Shown here in pieces: positions 23,901-33,318 of a stretch of DNA of 64,000 nt. Positions within the stretch are counted from its first letter, which is position 1. The number at the start of each line of letters is the position of its first letter. The DNA is from Enhygromyxa salina (lineage in GTDB: Bacteria; Myxococcota_A; Polyangia; Nannocystales; Nannocystaceae). The notes beneath the pieces were generated by a model. The model was not told where the DNA came from, ran no database searches, and was given only the letters and a program-made list of their open reading frames with translations. The stretch spans positions 1 to 64,000 of the forward strand of contig NZ_JMCC02000013.1 in assembly GCF_000737335.2 (NCBI RefSeq), given 5' to 3'. Position numbers and translations under genes: made by a program.

Positions 23901-24653
23901 GTCGGTGGCCTTGGCTTCTGCGCTGCTCGCCTTCGCCTCGGCGCTGCTCGCCTTCGCCTCTTGCACGTCGGCCTTGGCTTTGGCGCTGGCCTCGATCGCG
24001 CTGGCCTGCTTGCGGGCGTTGGCCTTCATGGTCTCGATCTCGGCCTGGCGCTCGCCAGCGCTCTTGCGCGCGAAGTAGGCCTCGGGCGCGACCTCGCGGG
24101 GCGTGAGCGTGATCGCCAGATCCCGACCCTTGGGCACCACGATGTAGCTGGACTCGCGCTTGAGGTTCACGACCACCCGCGCGATCTTGCTGTCGTGCTC
24201 CTCGACGGAGCTGATCGTCACCCGGCCAACCGCCCACGAGTCAACCGGCACGTGCGGCACGGCCTTGCCCCGCTCGCTCTTGGCGATATCAACGACGAGC
24301 CGGTCGGGATCCGACAGCCGGTACACGTTGAAGGTTGGCTCGACGTGACCGAGCAAGCGCAAGATCGTGGTCCCGTCGTCGAGCTCCTCGACGGTCAATC
24401 CGTCGATCTGATTGACGGCCTTGCGGACCTCGATCTTGGACTCTGGTTGGGCCTCGGGCGCGCTGACCTTGGTCGTCTTGGTTGGGCTGGACTTCTTTGA
24501 CTTGGGCGGACCGGCCGAAGCAGGGCCAGAGTCGAGGGTCAACAGCAGCAGCGCCGGCAATGCAACGACCCCGAGCGGGGACCACTTGCGTGTACGAAGG
24601 GTCCGTTGGAGCGACCAGCGGGTATGTTGGGGCTTATGAGGCTGGGAGTTCAT
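20976..24653 (-). CDS. pilQ: Type IV pilus secretin PilQ with a large coiled-coil insertion
   Basis: PilQ is the outer-membrane secretin through which type IV pili exit. The 1225-aa protein has a signal sequence, then an AMIN domain (~75-185; GTTILRLLGHVEPTFNVYRL, DRLVVDIAKSERGKAV). A ~430-residue Ala/Glu/Lys-rich coiled coil follows (~195-625), then a second AMIN domain (~640-740; GARVIVELDGPVVYDAS). Next come an STN domain (~775-850; IDIELQDAPIKDVLLLFSDI), an N1-type domain (SYATVTEMLPKVQSVMSSRG) and the secretin core (~955-1215; QVLIEARIVEARTNWLRQLG, GAVMLEVQVQKNEADFV, PWFADIPIIGWFFKNKTERD). M. xanthus PilQ is about 900 aa; the coiled coil explains the excess. It is the last gene of pilMNOPQ. 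Confidence 0.95.
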   Translation of the reverse strand: MNSQPHKPQHTRWSLQRTLRTRKWSPLGVVALPALLLLTLDSGPASAGPPKSKKSSPTKTTKVSAPEAQPESKIEVRKAVNQIDGLTVEELDDGTTILRLLGHVEPTFNVYRLSDPDRLVVDIAKSERGKAVPHVPVDSWAVGRVTISSVEEHDSKIARVVVNLKRESSYIVVPKGRDLAITLTPREVAPEAYFARKSAGERQAEIETMKANARKQASAIEASAKAKADVQEAKASSAEAKASSAEAKATDAEQRARSAEKRAQAAAAKAQEADRDAAKVRAEAEKIRAQAEVAAAKREREAEALAAKQASEAETIRARAEAAASKREREAEATASSLESAAQARASSLEAAAAAKLSEAQRLADARKSALATAEKAASDAERAASEAERKAKHADQRAAEAKAEAEAAELYASRVRQSAEAKAKQAELLLSQAEAAMSQATEESEQAVQAHADAKQALSDARKAARKLGKHDDSGRDELQRAVQQAEAATAAAKQREDQANGRLAELQRDHDALSLALETKQAEAQQLRGELETKRSELATANDSVRQARAQYEKLGGDQGPSEGDKRAHRKAKSELAKAETDLGKLRKQTELEQGKLEALQHQVAVAGEQLGETLAATQKRRSLTQQWEQERDEAGYATVRDVRFEDGADGARVIVELDGPVVYDASSLTPNMTMLELRGAKIPSGLERSLDTTSFHGPIDRITSFREGNDVKIVVASALGDPAGIELDRAANRLIWKFPKLARDEAPLVASDTTPERTEVVSLGGNKVSGFSTPPVMAARPGTKVGNRSRWRGERIDIELQDAPIKDVLLLFSDIGRVNIIAGPEVTGTVTMKLSAVPWDQALDIILRSLTLGMIQEGNVIRVSTQTKLEEERRKAIEEANAAVQLKALETRLIPLSYATVTEMLPKVQSVMSSRGSVTPDTRTNTLIVMDVAENIALAESLVRQLDSQTPQVLIEARIVEARTNWLRQLGIQWGFDFIASPGSGNPTGLLFPNALGVAGGSGGNQSPVGGLILPGAAANPNYAVDLPAPVSTGTGGALGFSFGSLSGNLNTNLRLSAAEDEGEVRIISAPKIVTLDNTEAQIEQGVQIPISQVSAQGVNTRYVNATLGLRVTPHVTNEGAVMLEVQVQKNEADFVNTGARGDPTILTKSAQSQLLIVDGDTAVIGGIYTRNQAVSRSKVPWFADIPIIGWFFKNKTERDDRSEMLIFLTPRIVNRSTSIGG

Positions 24654-24701
24654 GGTGGTCTCCAGTCGCCGGCTTGGCTTCGAGGCGCGCGGGGGTCCGG
24701 A

Positions 24702-24722
24702 CTCACCGGCGAAGCCGGCGAG
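24702..24722. other. Hairpin in the pilP-pilQ spacer
   Basis: CTCACCGGC-GAA-GCCGGCGAG forms a 9-bp stem with one mismatch and a GAA loop in the 111-bp gap between pilP and pilQ, the only sizeable gap in the pil operon. On the minus-strand transcript it could stabilise mRNA or attenuate distal expression. There is no T-run, so it does not look like a full terminator. Confidence 0.45.
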
Positions 24723-24764
24723 GTGGATATCAGTTCAGTTGGCTGAGGGAGCTACAAAAACGGG

Positions 24765-25409
24765 CTAGCGCTCTTTGAGGTAGATGACCTTCCGCTCGCC
24801 CCGCTCCAGATTCCAGCCAGGAGTCAGCTCGGGATCGATGATCTCGATCTCGATGTAATCGCGATTGACCGAAGCAAGCAAAACTTCGGCGCTACTGAAG
24901 TACTCGCCTTGCTTGACGCTCTTCGACTTGTTGTCCCCGGCCAAGAACAAGGCGGTCGGGGGCACGCTGCGGCCCGCGTTCACGATTGCGATGAGGCGCA
25001 GCTCTTCAAAGGTGTACTCGGACAGCTTGACTGCCCGCTGCTTCTTGACGACCTCGACGGGCTCGGGGGCCTCGACCGTGGCAGCGGCAAGATAGTTGTG
25101 AAACGGATCGCGGGCCCGACCCGAGAAGTCCTCGCGGGTCAGGGTTGGGCGGGGGCGATCGGGCCGCTCGAACTCGGCCTCGGCATCGGGGTCGGCCTTG
25201 CCACCACCGCCACCGCTGCGCCGCGTTCCACCGCTACCGGCCGCTGGCTTCCCGCCTTGGGCGATCGGTTGCTGGTTGGGCATGCCCCGCTGCTGGGTGA
25301 CCTTGGCCTCTTCACCGCCACAGCCCGCGGCCGGCAGCCCAAGCAACAACAGCGCGGCCAGAGCTGGCAGCCCCGCGAGTGAGTGACCAGAGCTCTTTTT
25401 CCGGTTCAT
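24765..25409 (-). CDS. pilP: Type IV pilus alignment lipoprotein PilP
   Basis: A 214-aa inner-membrane lipoprotein (lipobox AAGC in LLLLGLPAAGCGG) that links the PilN/PilO inner-membrane platform to the PilQ secretin. After a Gly/Pro/Asp-rich linker, the C-terminal beta domain (~115-214) has the PilP features: a Phe-Arg-DPF-like segment (GRARDPFHNYL), KLSEYTFEELRLIAIVNAG, ALFLAGDNKSKSVKQGEYF and KVIYLKER. Its start overlaps the pilO stop by 4 bp (ATGA), in standard pilM-N-O-P-Q order. Confidence 0.93.
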   Translation of the reverse strand: MNRKKSSGHSLAGLPALAALLLLGLPAAGCGGEEAKVTQQRGMPNQQPIAQGGKPAAGSGGTRRSGGGGGKADPDAEAEFERPDRPRPTLTREDFSGRARDPFHNYLAAATVEAPEPVEVVKKQRAVKLSEYTFEELRLIAIVNAGRSVPPTALFLAGDNKSKSVKQGEYFSSAEVLLASVNRDYIEIEIIDPELTPGWNLERGERKVIYLKER

Positions 25410-26047
25410 CGCTTGGCTCCCTTACCTTGTCGTCGGGTCGCAGCGTCGCCGCCGCCGCCCTGCTCGTCTTCGGTCAACAACCGAAAGGTGCTGGCCGTGA
25501 AGCCAACCTTGAGCTGCGGAAACCCGCTGTCGTCAAAGTCTTTGCCAAGCTTGATCTTGACGTCCTCGATGTTGACGATCTGCTTCATCTCGGACACGCG
25601 GCGGAAGAACTCGCCGACCTCGTGCCACGAGCCCAGCGCGATCACCTCGACTGGGATCTTGGCGTAGAAGTCGTGGAACTGCTCGGGCTGCGGGCTCCAG
25701 GCCTCGATGCCAAGGCCGACACCCCGCGCCTCGCGCTGGAAGGTGCTCATCAGGTGGTCGATCGTCGACGAGTCGACCGGCACGACCTCGAGGGTCTTCT
25801 TGAGCTCTTTGTCGCGCTCGGCCTGCTCTTTGACGCGCTGCTCGTAGTTCGAGAGGTTGTCCTTGGCCTTGGCCAGCCCGGCCTCGGCCTGGGTCACCCC
25901 GGTCGCGGCCGCGCTCTTCTCGGCGAGGATGTCGGAGAAGTACAACCCGTACCAACCGCCGACCACGAGCCCAGCGCCCAACACCCAGGCCAGGCCCAGC
26001 TGCCAAGCCGGGTATTGATCGAGTTTATCGAGCGCTGAATCAGCCAT
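25406..26047 (-). CDS. pilO: Type IV pilus assembly protein PilO
   Basis: A 213-aa bitopic inner-membrane protein with a helix near residues 15-35 (LGLAWVLGAGLVVGGWYGLY). A periplasmic coiled coil follows (~45-90; AKDNLSNYEQRVKEQAERDK) and a ferredoxin-like domain (EFHDFYAKIPVEVIALGSWH, FFRRVSEMKQIVNIEDVKI). It forms heterodimers with PilN and contacts PilP. It overlaps pilP by 4 bp and lies 3 bp after pilN. Size and order are standard. Confidence 0.93.
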   Translation of the reverse strand: MADSALDKLDQYPAWQLGLAWVLGAGLVVGGWYGLYFSDILAEKSAAATGVTQAEAGLAKAKDNLSNYEQRVKEQAERDKELKKTLEVVPVDSSTIDHLMSTFQREARGVGLGIEAWSPQPEQFHDFYAKIPVEVIALGSWHEVGEFFRRVSEMKQIVNIEDVKIKLGKDFDDSGFPQLKVGFTASTFRLLTEDEQGGGGDAATRRQGKGAKR

Positions 26048-26050
26048 GTC

Positions 26051-26788
26051 TCAGTCCCAGTAACGAACCTGAGCGGTCAGCTCGAAGGTGTAGTGGTTGT
26101 GGAGCGCCTCGCCAGGCTTGAGCGGCCTCGGGGCCCCGGACGAGGGTCGCTCGGCGACCTCCTCGAGCGCGAACTCGGGGTGCGAGACCCGAGCGAAGCG
26201 GGCCGACGCGCGCAGTCGCTTGACGAATTCGCTGAGGTCGTCGGGGTCGCGGGCAGCACCGGTGATCTCGAGCACGTTGGCGCCGTCTTGCTGCATGCTG
26301 CTGAGCCACACCGAGTTGGCGTCCCAGTCGAGCGCGAGCCGGGCCTGCGGATCCAAGGCCACGCGCTTGCGCTGCTCGGCCTCGTCGATGTCGGGCATGC
26401 GCCCGGTCGTGAGCACGTTGGTCAGCTCGTGATACACGTAGACCGGCGTGCGCCGCTTCTGTTGCAGAGCCGCAGCCGCGGCCGTCAGCTCTTCGTAGCG
26501 ATTGAAGCGGGCCTGCAGATCCTCTTCGTCGATCTTCTCGTTGATCGCCCGGGTGTCTTCGAGCAGCACGGCGCTCTTGTTCTTGAGGCGCTGGGTGTCC
26601 TCTTGCACGCCGGTCTGCAGCACCCACGCGCCAACGCCGACGCCGACCCAGCCGAGCAACATCAAGACCGCGTAGATGCTGCCCTTCGACACTTTGGTCG
26701 AGGGCACGACCATCTGAACGGCGGTGATCGCCCGCGTCGACGACTGGTTCTTGCGCTTGACGGTTGGCGAGAGGTTGATGCGGATCAT
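26051..26788 (-). CDS. pilN: Type IV pilus assembly protein PilN
   Basis: The start at 26788 gives MIRINLSPTVKRKNQ, the conserved INLLP-like N-terminus that docks into PilM; a longer frame to 26860 overlaps pilM and is rejected. The 245-aa protein has one membrane helix (IYAVLMLLGWVGVGVGAWVL), a coiled coil (RLKNKSAVLLEDTRAINEKI) and a periplasmic ferredoxin-like domain containing VWLSSMQQDGANVLEITGAA. It pairs with PilO in the pilus alignment complex. Confidence 0.93.
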   Translation of the reverse strand: MIRINLSPTVKRKNQSSTRAITAVQMVVPSTKVSKGSIYAVLMLLGWVGVGVGAWVLQTGVQEDTQRLKNKSAVLLEDTRAINEKIDEEDLQARFNRYEELTAAAAALQQKRRTPVYVYHELTNVLTTGRMPDIDEAEQRKRVALDPQARLALDWDANSVWLSSMQQDGANVLEITGAARDPDDLSEFVKRLRASARFARVSHPEFALEEVAERPSSGAPRPLKPGEALHNHYTFELTAQVRYWD

Positions 26789-26801
26789 TGCTCGGCTCCC
26801 A

Positions 26802-27857
26802 TCACTTGTCCCCCGGACGTCGCAGCGACAGACCGAAGGCCACGGTGGCCACCGGCGCATTTGCGCGCAGATACTCGACGTCGAAGCGCTTGGCGTCGAC
26901 GGCGATGCTGGCGAAGGGGTCGAAGATCGCTACGGGCACCCGAGCACGATCTTGGATCGCCTTTGGTAGTTGGGGTACCAGCGCGCTGCCGCCGGTCAGG
27001 AACACCCTGGCGAGGTTCGCGCCAACCGCGTCGCCCAGATAGAAGTCGATCGTGCGCTGAAATTCGCTCGAGACCTGCTCCGAGACCTGCGCGAGGACCC
27101 GGTGGACCTCCTGCGGGACCACCTCGGCGGCGCCGACCGATCCCCCACCGCCAACTTTGTAAGCCTCAGCACCATCCATGCCGACGGCCAATCGGTGACG
27201 AATGGCCTCGGTGAAGGTGTCGCCACCGGCCGCGAGGTTGCGGTGGAACACCGGCTTGCCGCTGCTCACGATCACGATCGTCGAGAAGTGAGCGCCGATG
27301 TTGATGACCGCGACGGTCTCGTTGTCGGTGAAGCCGGTCGCGCTCTCGATCGCGTTCTGCATGGCGAACGCGTCGGTGTCGACGACGACCGGGTTGAGTC
27401 CTGCCGCCTTCACCGCTTCGAAGTACTGCTCGACGATCTCGCGCTTGGCCGCGACGAGCACGACCTCCATCTGGCCGTCGGAGGTGCGCGGAACCAGGAC
27501 CTCCCAGTCGACGATGACTTCGTCGCGCGCGAACGGGATGTTCTGTTTGACCTCCCACTCCATCTGCTCGGCGAGCGCCGGGCCCTGCATCGCGGGGATG
27601 TGGAGCCGTCGAACGATCACGCTGTTGCCGGAGACCGCGAGCGCGATGTCCTTGCCACGCAGGTGGATCCGCTTGCTGAGGTTGCGGATCGAGTCCGCGA
27701 CCGCGCCAGGGTTGGCGATCGCCCCGTCGACGATCGCGCCCGGAGGCAGCGGCTCGATGCCGAAGTTTTGCAAGCTGAACGACTTGCGAGACGCCTTGAC
27801 CTGCACGAGCTTCACTGAGCTCGAGCCGATGTCGAGACCGATGCATTGGCGCGCCAT
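26802..27857 (-). CDS. pilM: Type IV pilus actin-like ATPase PilM
   Basis: A 351-aa cytoplasmic actin/FtsA-fold protein that binds the PilN N-terminus. The first phosphate motif is CIGLDIGSSSVKLVQVKAS and the second is VINIGAHFSTIVIVSSGKPV. The adenosine motif is VFLTGGSALVPQLPKAIQD. AAKREIVEQYFEAVKAAGLN is typical of PilM. It is the first gene of the pil operon; the 220-bp region upstream contains a perfect palindrome. Confidence 0.95.
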   Translation of the reverse strand: MARQCIGLDIGSSSVKLVQVKASRKSFSLQNFGIEPLPPGAIVDGAIANPGAVADSIRNLSKRIHLRGKDIALAVSGNSVIVRRLHIPAMQGPALAEQMEWEVKQNIPFARDEVIVDWEVLVPRTSDGQMEVVLVAAKREIVEQYFEAVKAAGLNPVVVDTDAFAMQNAIESATGFTDNETVAVINIGAHFSTIVIVSSGKPVFHRNLAAGGDTFTEAIRHRLAVGMDGAEAYKVGGGGSVGAAEVVPQEVHRVLAQVSEQVSSEFQRTIDFYLGDAVGANLARVFLTGGSALVPQLPKAIQDRARVPVAIFDPFASIAVDAKRFDVEYLRANAPVATVAFGLSLRRPGDK

Positions 27858-28077
27858 CAGCTCCTCGCTCCCCGCTCGAACGAGCGCGTGACGGATTGTG
27901 AAACATCGCTGAATTCAGCTGAATTCGGCATAATATTGAGGTTTTTCTCGCCTGCGAGGGCGGCGTGACGGGCCCTGGTGGTTGGGGCGAGCAGGCACGA
28001 CGCGAGCGCGCGCGCGCGGCCAGACCCGGAGCCTTGGACTCCAAGCCAGACCCCGAGACACAACCTATCGCGAGCGC
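27858..28077 (-). promoter_or_regulatory. pilM promoter region with a perfect 16-bp palindrome
   Basis: This 220-bp gap lies before pilM. GAATTCAGCTGAATTC (27911-27926) is a perfect palindrome and also contains two direct GCTGAATTC units (27908-27916 and 27918-27926). On the minus strand a TATTAT hexamer (27935-27930) just upstream could be the -10 of the pil promoter, which would place the palindrome over the transcription start, a repressor-like position. No good -35 is visible. The rest of the gap is GC-rich, including an alternating cg run near 28005. Confidence 0.5.
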
Positions 28078-28614
28078 TCAGCTCTGCGCGTCGATGTCGG
28101 GCCAGACCTCGGCGCGCGCCGAAGGCTTGAGCCCCAGCGCTTCGAGGATCTTGCGCTTGGTGTCCATGCGGCACGGACAACCAGCCTCGACACGATCGAT
28201 CGTCAGCGGTGAGACGCCGGCTCGACGCGCGAGCTCGGCCTTGCTCATCATCGCTTCCTGGCGAAGCTTGCGGACGTTGTTTGGCTCGATGCCCGAGCGT
28301 GAGCGCGCGCGCGACTTCTTGCTGCCGCGCGCTGGCTTGGCGACCGGTGCCGGCTCGCGGACGGCTTCCACAACCTCCGCTGGCACCGACTCCAGCTTTG
28401 GAGCTGGCGTCACCGGCTTCGGCTTGCTGGGCTCCGATGGAGTCAACTCCGACGGCTCGTCGTCGCTCGTGCTGCCCGTCTCGGTCTCCGTCGAAACAGA
28501 AGCCGAAACAGAAGATTGCCGCTGGAACTCCTGTGTGTCGTCCATCTGGGAGTCCTGCGAGTCGCCGCCCGCGGAGGTGCGAGCCTTGGGCTCGGGTTTT
28601 GCTGGCGACTTCAT
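28078..28614 (-). CDS. XRE-family helix-turn-helix regulator with disordered N-terminus
   Basis: A 178-aa protein if the ATG at 28614 (MKSPAKPEPKARTSAGG) is used; an in-frame start at 28677 would add 21 residues. The N-terminal ~100 residues are Ser/Pro/Glu-rich and probably disordered. A basic segment (ARGSKKSRARSRSG) leads into a C-terminal HTH_3 domain (NNVRKLRQEAMMSKAELARR, then AGVSPLTIDRVEAGCPCRMD). It lies upstream of pilM in the same direction, so it may regulate the pil operon or bind the palindrome at 27911-27926; this is inference from position. Confidence 0.8.
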   Translation of the reverse strand: MKSPAKPEPKARTSAGGDSQDSQMDDTQEFQRQSSVSASVSTETETGSTSDDEPSELTPSEPSKPKPVTPAPKLESVPAEVVEAVREPAPVAKPARGSKKSRARSRSGIEPNNVRKLRQEAMMSKAELARRAGVSPLTIDRVEAGCPCRMDTKRKILEALGLKPSARAEVWPDIDAQS

Positions 28615-28978
28615 CGGGACCGCGTGGCTGTGGCGCGAGCGTTGGGCCCAGATCGGCCCCAGCGCGCTCGTGCCCAAACATTGTCGGGGTCCAAGGCGTG
28701 GGAGTCAACGCCCACGTGCTGCCCAAATGATGCCTAATTGAGTGCAAGTGATAGGGATTTGATGCGTCTTTTAAGCAATCGGCCGCACGACCCGTCGCCG
28801 GATTGTTTTCGTCTTGGCGACGCGCGGCGAATGAGTTTACTGACACGATCACGAGGCTGACTCGGAGGGGGAGACCCTGCGCCAGTTAGCTTCCCACGTA
28901 GACAGGGTCCCCTCAAAAAAACCCCGCGAATACCGACCCATGACTGGTTTTTTGAGCAGGTAGAGGGTGGGTAACATC
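28615..28978. promoter_or_regulatory. Divergent upstream region with a 12/11-bp inverted repeat
   Basis: This 364-bp gap lies between the XRE gene and the response regulator. CTCAAAAAAACC (28912-28923) and GGTTTTTTGAG (28946-28956) form an inverted repeat with a 22-base spacer, ending about 22 bp before the regulator start; one arm has an extra A. It is a candidate operator, or an RNA hairpin in the leader. I found no -24/-12 sigma-54 promoter here and no clear -35/-10 pair. Confidence 0.45.
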
Positions 28979-30427
<1,449 letters not shown>

Positions 30428-30442
30428 TACCCCGTGCTTGGC

Positions 30443-31981
30443 TCAGTGGGAGACGAAGCCGCCTTGGGCGACTTGGAGTTGAGCTTGGGCGATCATGAGG
30501 GCGGCGAGGGCTTCGACCTGCTCGCGGGCGGCTGTGGCCACGGCGAGCTCGCGTAGGTTGACGAGCAGGAGGTCGCCGTCGCCAAGGGTGAAGCGGCGCA
30601 GCTCGGCGTGGGCGAGGGTCTGGGCGAGCTCGACTTGTTCGTCGGCCAAGCGGGCCTTTTGGTAGGCGGCAGCCACGGCCGAGTGGGCGTCGCGGACGTC
30701 GACGGCGACCCGGTCGCGGGCGAAGCGGAGCTGGGCGTCGATGCTGGATAGCTCGGCGCGGGCGGTCTGGAGCTGGCCGCGGGCCTTGCGTAGCGGGATC
30801 GGGACTTGGATCTCGATCATGGCGGCGAGCTCGACGGGTTGTTGCTCCGGGGTGCCGGGGCCGATGTCCTTGGCGGCCCAGGCCGAGAGATCGATCTCGG
30901 GGCTGCGCAGGTTCTTGGCCAGGCGGACCTCGACCTCGGCCTGGTCGCGGGCGGCAAGGACGGCTGCCAGATCCGGGCGCCGCTCGATCGCGGCTTGGAT
31001 CTCGGCGTCAATGTCGACGATCGGTGGGGGGCCGGCTGGCGGGAACTGGAGGGGCAAGCGCTCGGCGCCGGCCAAGCGTGGATCGCCGCTGGGGTCGCGC
31101 AGGAACAGCGAGAGCTCGAGGCTGGCGCGCTGAAATTCGCGCTCGGCACCCACGACCCGGGCTTCGCGGCCCAAGATCACCCTTCGGTTGTCCGTTGCGA
31201 CGATCGACTCGAGGTCGCCCAGCTCGACCTGTCGGCGCAGGCCAACGTCGCGGGTCAACGCGATCTCGAGCAACCCGCGCTCGATCTCGAGGGCGAGCCC
31301 GGTTGCGACCCAGTTCCAGTAGGCCTGGGCGGCCTTGGCCTCGAGCTCGAGCTGCTTGGCGTCGCGCTCGAGGCCGGCGCGCCGCTGACCGATCCGCGCC
31401 TGGCTGATGTCGGCGCGGGTGCGATCGATCGGCCCGCCCTGCCACACTGGCACGCTCACGCCTGCGCGCAGCTCTCCGCCGTCGGCGGTCGGGAGCTTGG
31501 CGTCGTAGACCGCGAACTCGCCCAGGCCGAGCCGCCAGCCAGCGAAGACGCCCAGACCCCACAGCGGCGTTGGCTGCTCGACGCGAACGTCGACGATCCC
31601 GTGCCGGTAGTAGCCCAGCGGTTGGATCAGCCCGCGCATCGCAACCTTGGGGTCGAAGCCTCCTCGCGCAGCGAGCAGCTTGCCCTCGACTGCATCAATC
31701 TCGATCCGGGCCTGGGCCAGGCGAGGGTCCGAGGCGATCACCGCGTCGAGGACCTCGTCCAGCGTGAGGATGTCTGTCCGGGGTTGGACCGCGGTCAGAT
31801 CGCTCAGGCCCGAGCTCTTGGCCACCGGGGCGAGCTCGGCCTCCTGCGGATCGCTGCGCCGGAAGTCGTCGGCGGGACGCGGCTCGGGCGGTGGGGCCGC
31901 CAGGGCCTCCGCCGATCCAAGCCAGGTCACCACGCAGACCAGCGCCGCGCTCACCCAGCCCCACGCGCGACGACGGGTCAC
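30443..31981 (-). CDS. TolC-family outer membrane efflux protein
   Basis: A 512-aa protein with a signal peptide (VCVVTWLGSAEALAAP) and two OEP-type repeats of long helices (TLDEVLDAVIASDPRLAQAR; IQAAIERRPDLAAVLAARDQ, then AEVEVRLAKNLRSPEIDLS). These are expected to build the trimeric outer-membrane channel-tunnel. It is the last gene of a three-gene operon with the HlyD-like and ABC-like genes (overlap ATGA at 31978-31981), so it would form the outer-membrane part of a type I-like export system. Confidence 0.88.
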   Translation of the reverse strand: MTRRRAWGWVSAALVCVVTWLGSAEALAAPPPEPRPADDFRRSDPQEAELAPVAKSSGLSDLTAVQPRTDILTLDEVLDAVIASDPRLAQARIEIDAVEGKLLAARGGFDPKVAMRGLIQPLGYYRHGIVDVRVEQPTPLWGLGVFAGWRLGLGEFAVYDAKLPTADGGELRAGVSVPVWQGGPIDRTRADISQARIGQRRAGLERDAKQLELEAKAAQAYWNWVATGLALEIERGLLEIALTRDVGLRRQVELGDLESIVATDNRRVILGREARVVGAEREFQRASLELSLFLRDPSGDPRLAGAERLPLQFPPAGPPPIVDIDAEIQAAIERRPDLAAVLAARDQAEVEVRLAKNLRSPEIDLSAWAAKDIGPGTPEQQPVELAAMIEIQVPIPLRKARGQLQTARAELSSIDAQLRFARDRVAVDVRDAHSAVAAAYQKARLADEQVELAQTLAHAELRRFTLGDGDLLLVNLRELAVATAAREQVEALAALMIAQAQLQVAQGGFVSH

Positions 31982-33318
31982 GGCGCCCCCTGCTTGCGGC
32001 TTGGGTCATCGAGGGTCGGCGTCACCACGGGCGGAAAGCCGTTGAACTGGCGCCACAACTCGAAGCCAAGCCTCACGCGATCGAGGAGGATCCACCCGTT
32101 GGCGCGAACGCCTTGGCGCAACCAATTCGCGTCGGGCCAGGGCTCGTCGCCGCCCGCGGGCGACACGACCACCCGAAACCGACCGTACTCGTCGGCGGTC
32201 GCGTCGACGAACTCGACGACCCCCGGGAAGGTCCCAACGGCGGCCGAAGGCCAGCCCACGAATTGAACCGCCGGCCAGCCCTGAAACTGCAGACGCACGG
32301 GGCGGCCGGGGCTGATCAGCGGGCCGTCCTTGCCGTCAACCCACAGCTCGACGGCGCTCGCGGTCAGCTCGGGGACGAACACAGCGACGGGATCGCCGGG
32401 CTTGAGCATCTGCGCGTCTTGCTTGGCGATGATCCGCAGGATCGTCCCGTCGCGCGGCGCGGTGATCGACATCCGCTGCTGACGCGCCCGGCGCGAGTCG
32501 ATCTTCTGAATTTCGGCTTCGGCCTTGGCGAACTCCGCCTCGGCCTTGCGCAACGACGCCCGCGCCTCTTCGATCGACGCGCTCGCGTCGGCCCCGACAT
32601 GGCTGCGGTCGGCCCCGAGCGCCCCAACCTCGCGCTTGGCCGCGGTCAGGCTCGCGCGGGCCCGGTTGTGGTCGGCCTGCTTGGTCTCGAACTCCATCTG
32701 CGCGAGCTCGACCTGGCGCTTGGAGGTCAGACCCTCGTCGAACAGCGCGCGCTGGCGCTCGAGGTTCAAGCTGGCGGTGCGCTCGGCGGCCGCGGCCGCG
32801 CTGACCGCCTGCTCGGCGGCGTCGAGCCGATTGCGAGACATGTCGACGCGCAGATCAGCAGACAAGTTCTTGGCCTCGCGCGCGAGCTGCAGCGCCGCGA
32901 TCTTGGCTTCGGCGACCTCGATCGTGCCCTTCGCCGCGCGCGCCTGACTCAGCACCGCCGTGCGCTCGCGCTCGATCCTGGCCAGGATCTCGTCGTCGTT
33001 GTCGGAGATCTCCGCGATGATCTCACCCGCGCGCACGCGCTCGCCCTCGAGCACGTTCCACATGCTGATCCGGCCCTCGATCGGCGCCTCGATGATCTGT
33101 TGCCGCTCGAGCGGCGCGTAGGCGATCACCCGCCCCTGGCCGGGCACGCTCTGCTGCCAGGGCGCGACCACGAGCGCGAGGATCAACAGCCCAAACCCAG
33201 CCGCCAACAGCCGCGCGAGCACGCCCGCGGCCCGGGGGGAGCGGCTCTCGAGCAGGCTCGGCCGGGCATGGTCGAGCGGCGAAGCGAAACCGGGAGTGTT
33301 TTCTGCTCGGGCGTTCAT
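31978..33318 (-). CDS. HlyD-family membrane fusion protein
   Basis: A 446-aa periplasmic adaptor. The start at 33318 (MNARAENTPGFASPLDHARP) overlaps the upstream stop as ATGA. It has one membrane helix (LARLLAAGFGLLILALVVAP) and a lipoyl/barrel-sandwich half (IEAPIEGRISMWNVLEGERV). A long alpha-helical hairpin follows (~110-260; IEVAEAKIAALQLAREAKNL, VGADASASIEEARASLRKAE), then the returning lipoyl half (ITAPRDGTILRIIAKQDAQM, KPGDPVAVFVPELTAS) and a C-terminal beta-barrel. It would bridge the inner-membrane ABC-like protein and the TolC-like channel. Confidence 0.88.
   Translation of the reverse strand: MNARAENTPGFASPLDHARPSLLESRSPRAAGVLARLLAAGFGLLILALVVAPWQQSVPGQGRVIAYAPLERQQIIEAPIEGRISMWNVLEGERVRAGEIIAEISDNDDEILARIERERTAVLSQARAAKGTIEVAEAKIAALQLAREAKNLSADLRVDMSRNRLDAAEQAVSAAAAAERTASLNLERQRALFDEGLTSKRQVELAQMEFETKQADHNRARASLTAAKREVGALGADRSHVGADASASIEEARASLRKAEAEFAKAEAEIQKIDSRRARQQRMSITAPRDGTILRIIAKQDAQMLKPGDPVAVFVPELTASAVELWVDGKDGPLISPGRPVRLQFQGWPAVQFVGWPSAAVGTFPGVVEFVDATADEYGRFRVVVSPAGGDEPWPDANWLRQGVRANGWILLDRVRLGFELWRQFNGFPPVVTPTLDDPSRKQGAP

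Noticed and set aside
21258..24500. Long plus-strand open frames antisense to pilQ (507 and 569 codons)
   Set aside because: Their length comes from high GC and the repetitive Ala/Glu codons of pilQ; the compositions (Leu/Gly-rich, Arg-rich) show no domain, and pilQ is securely identified on the minus strand.
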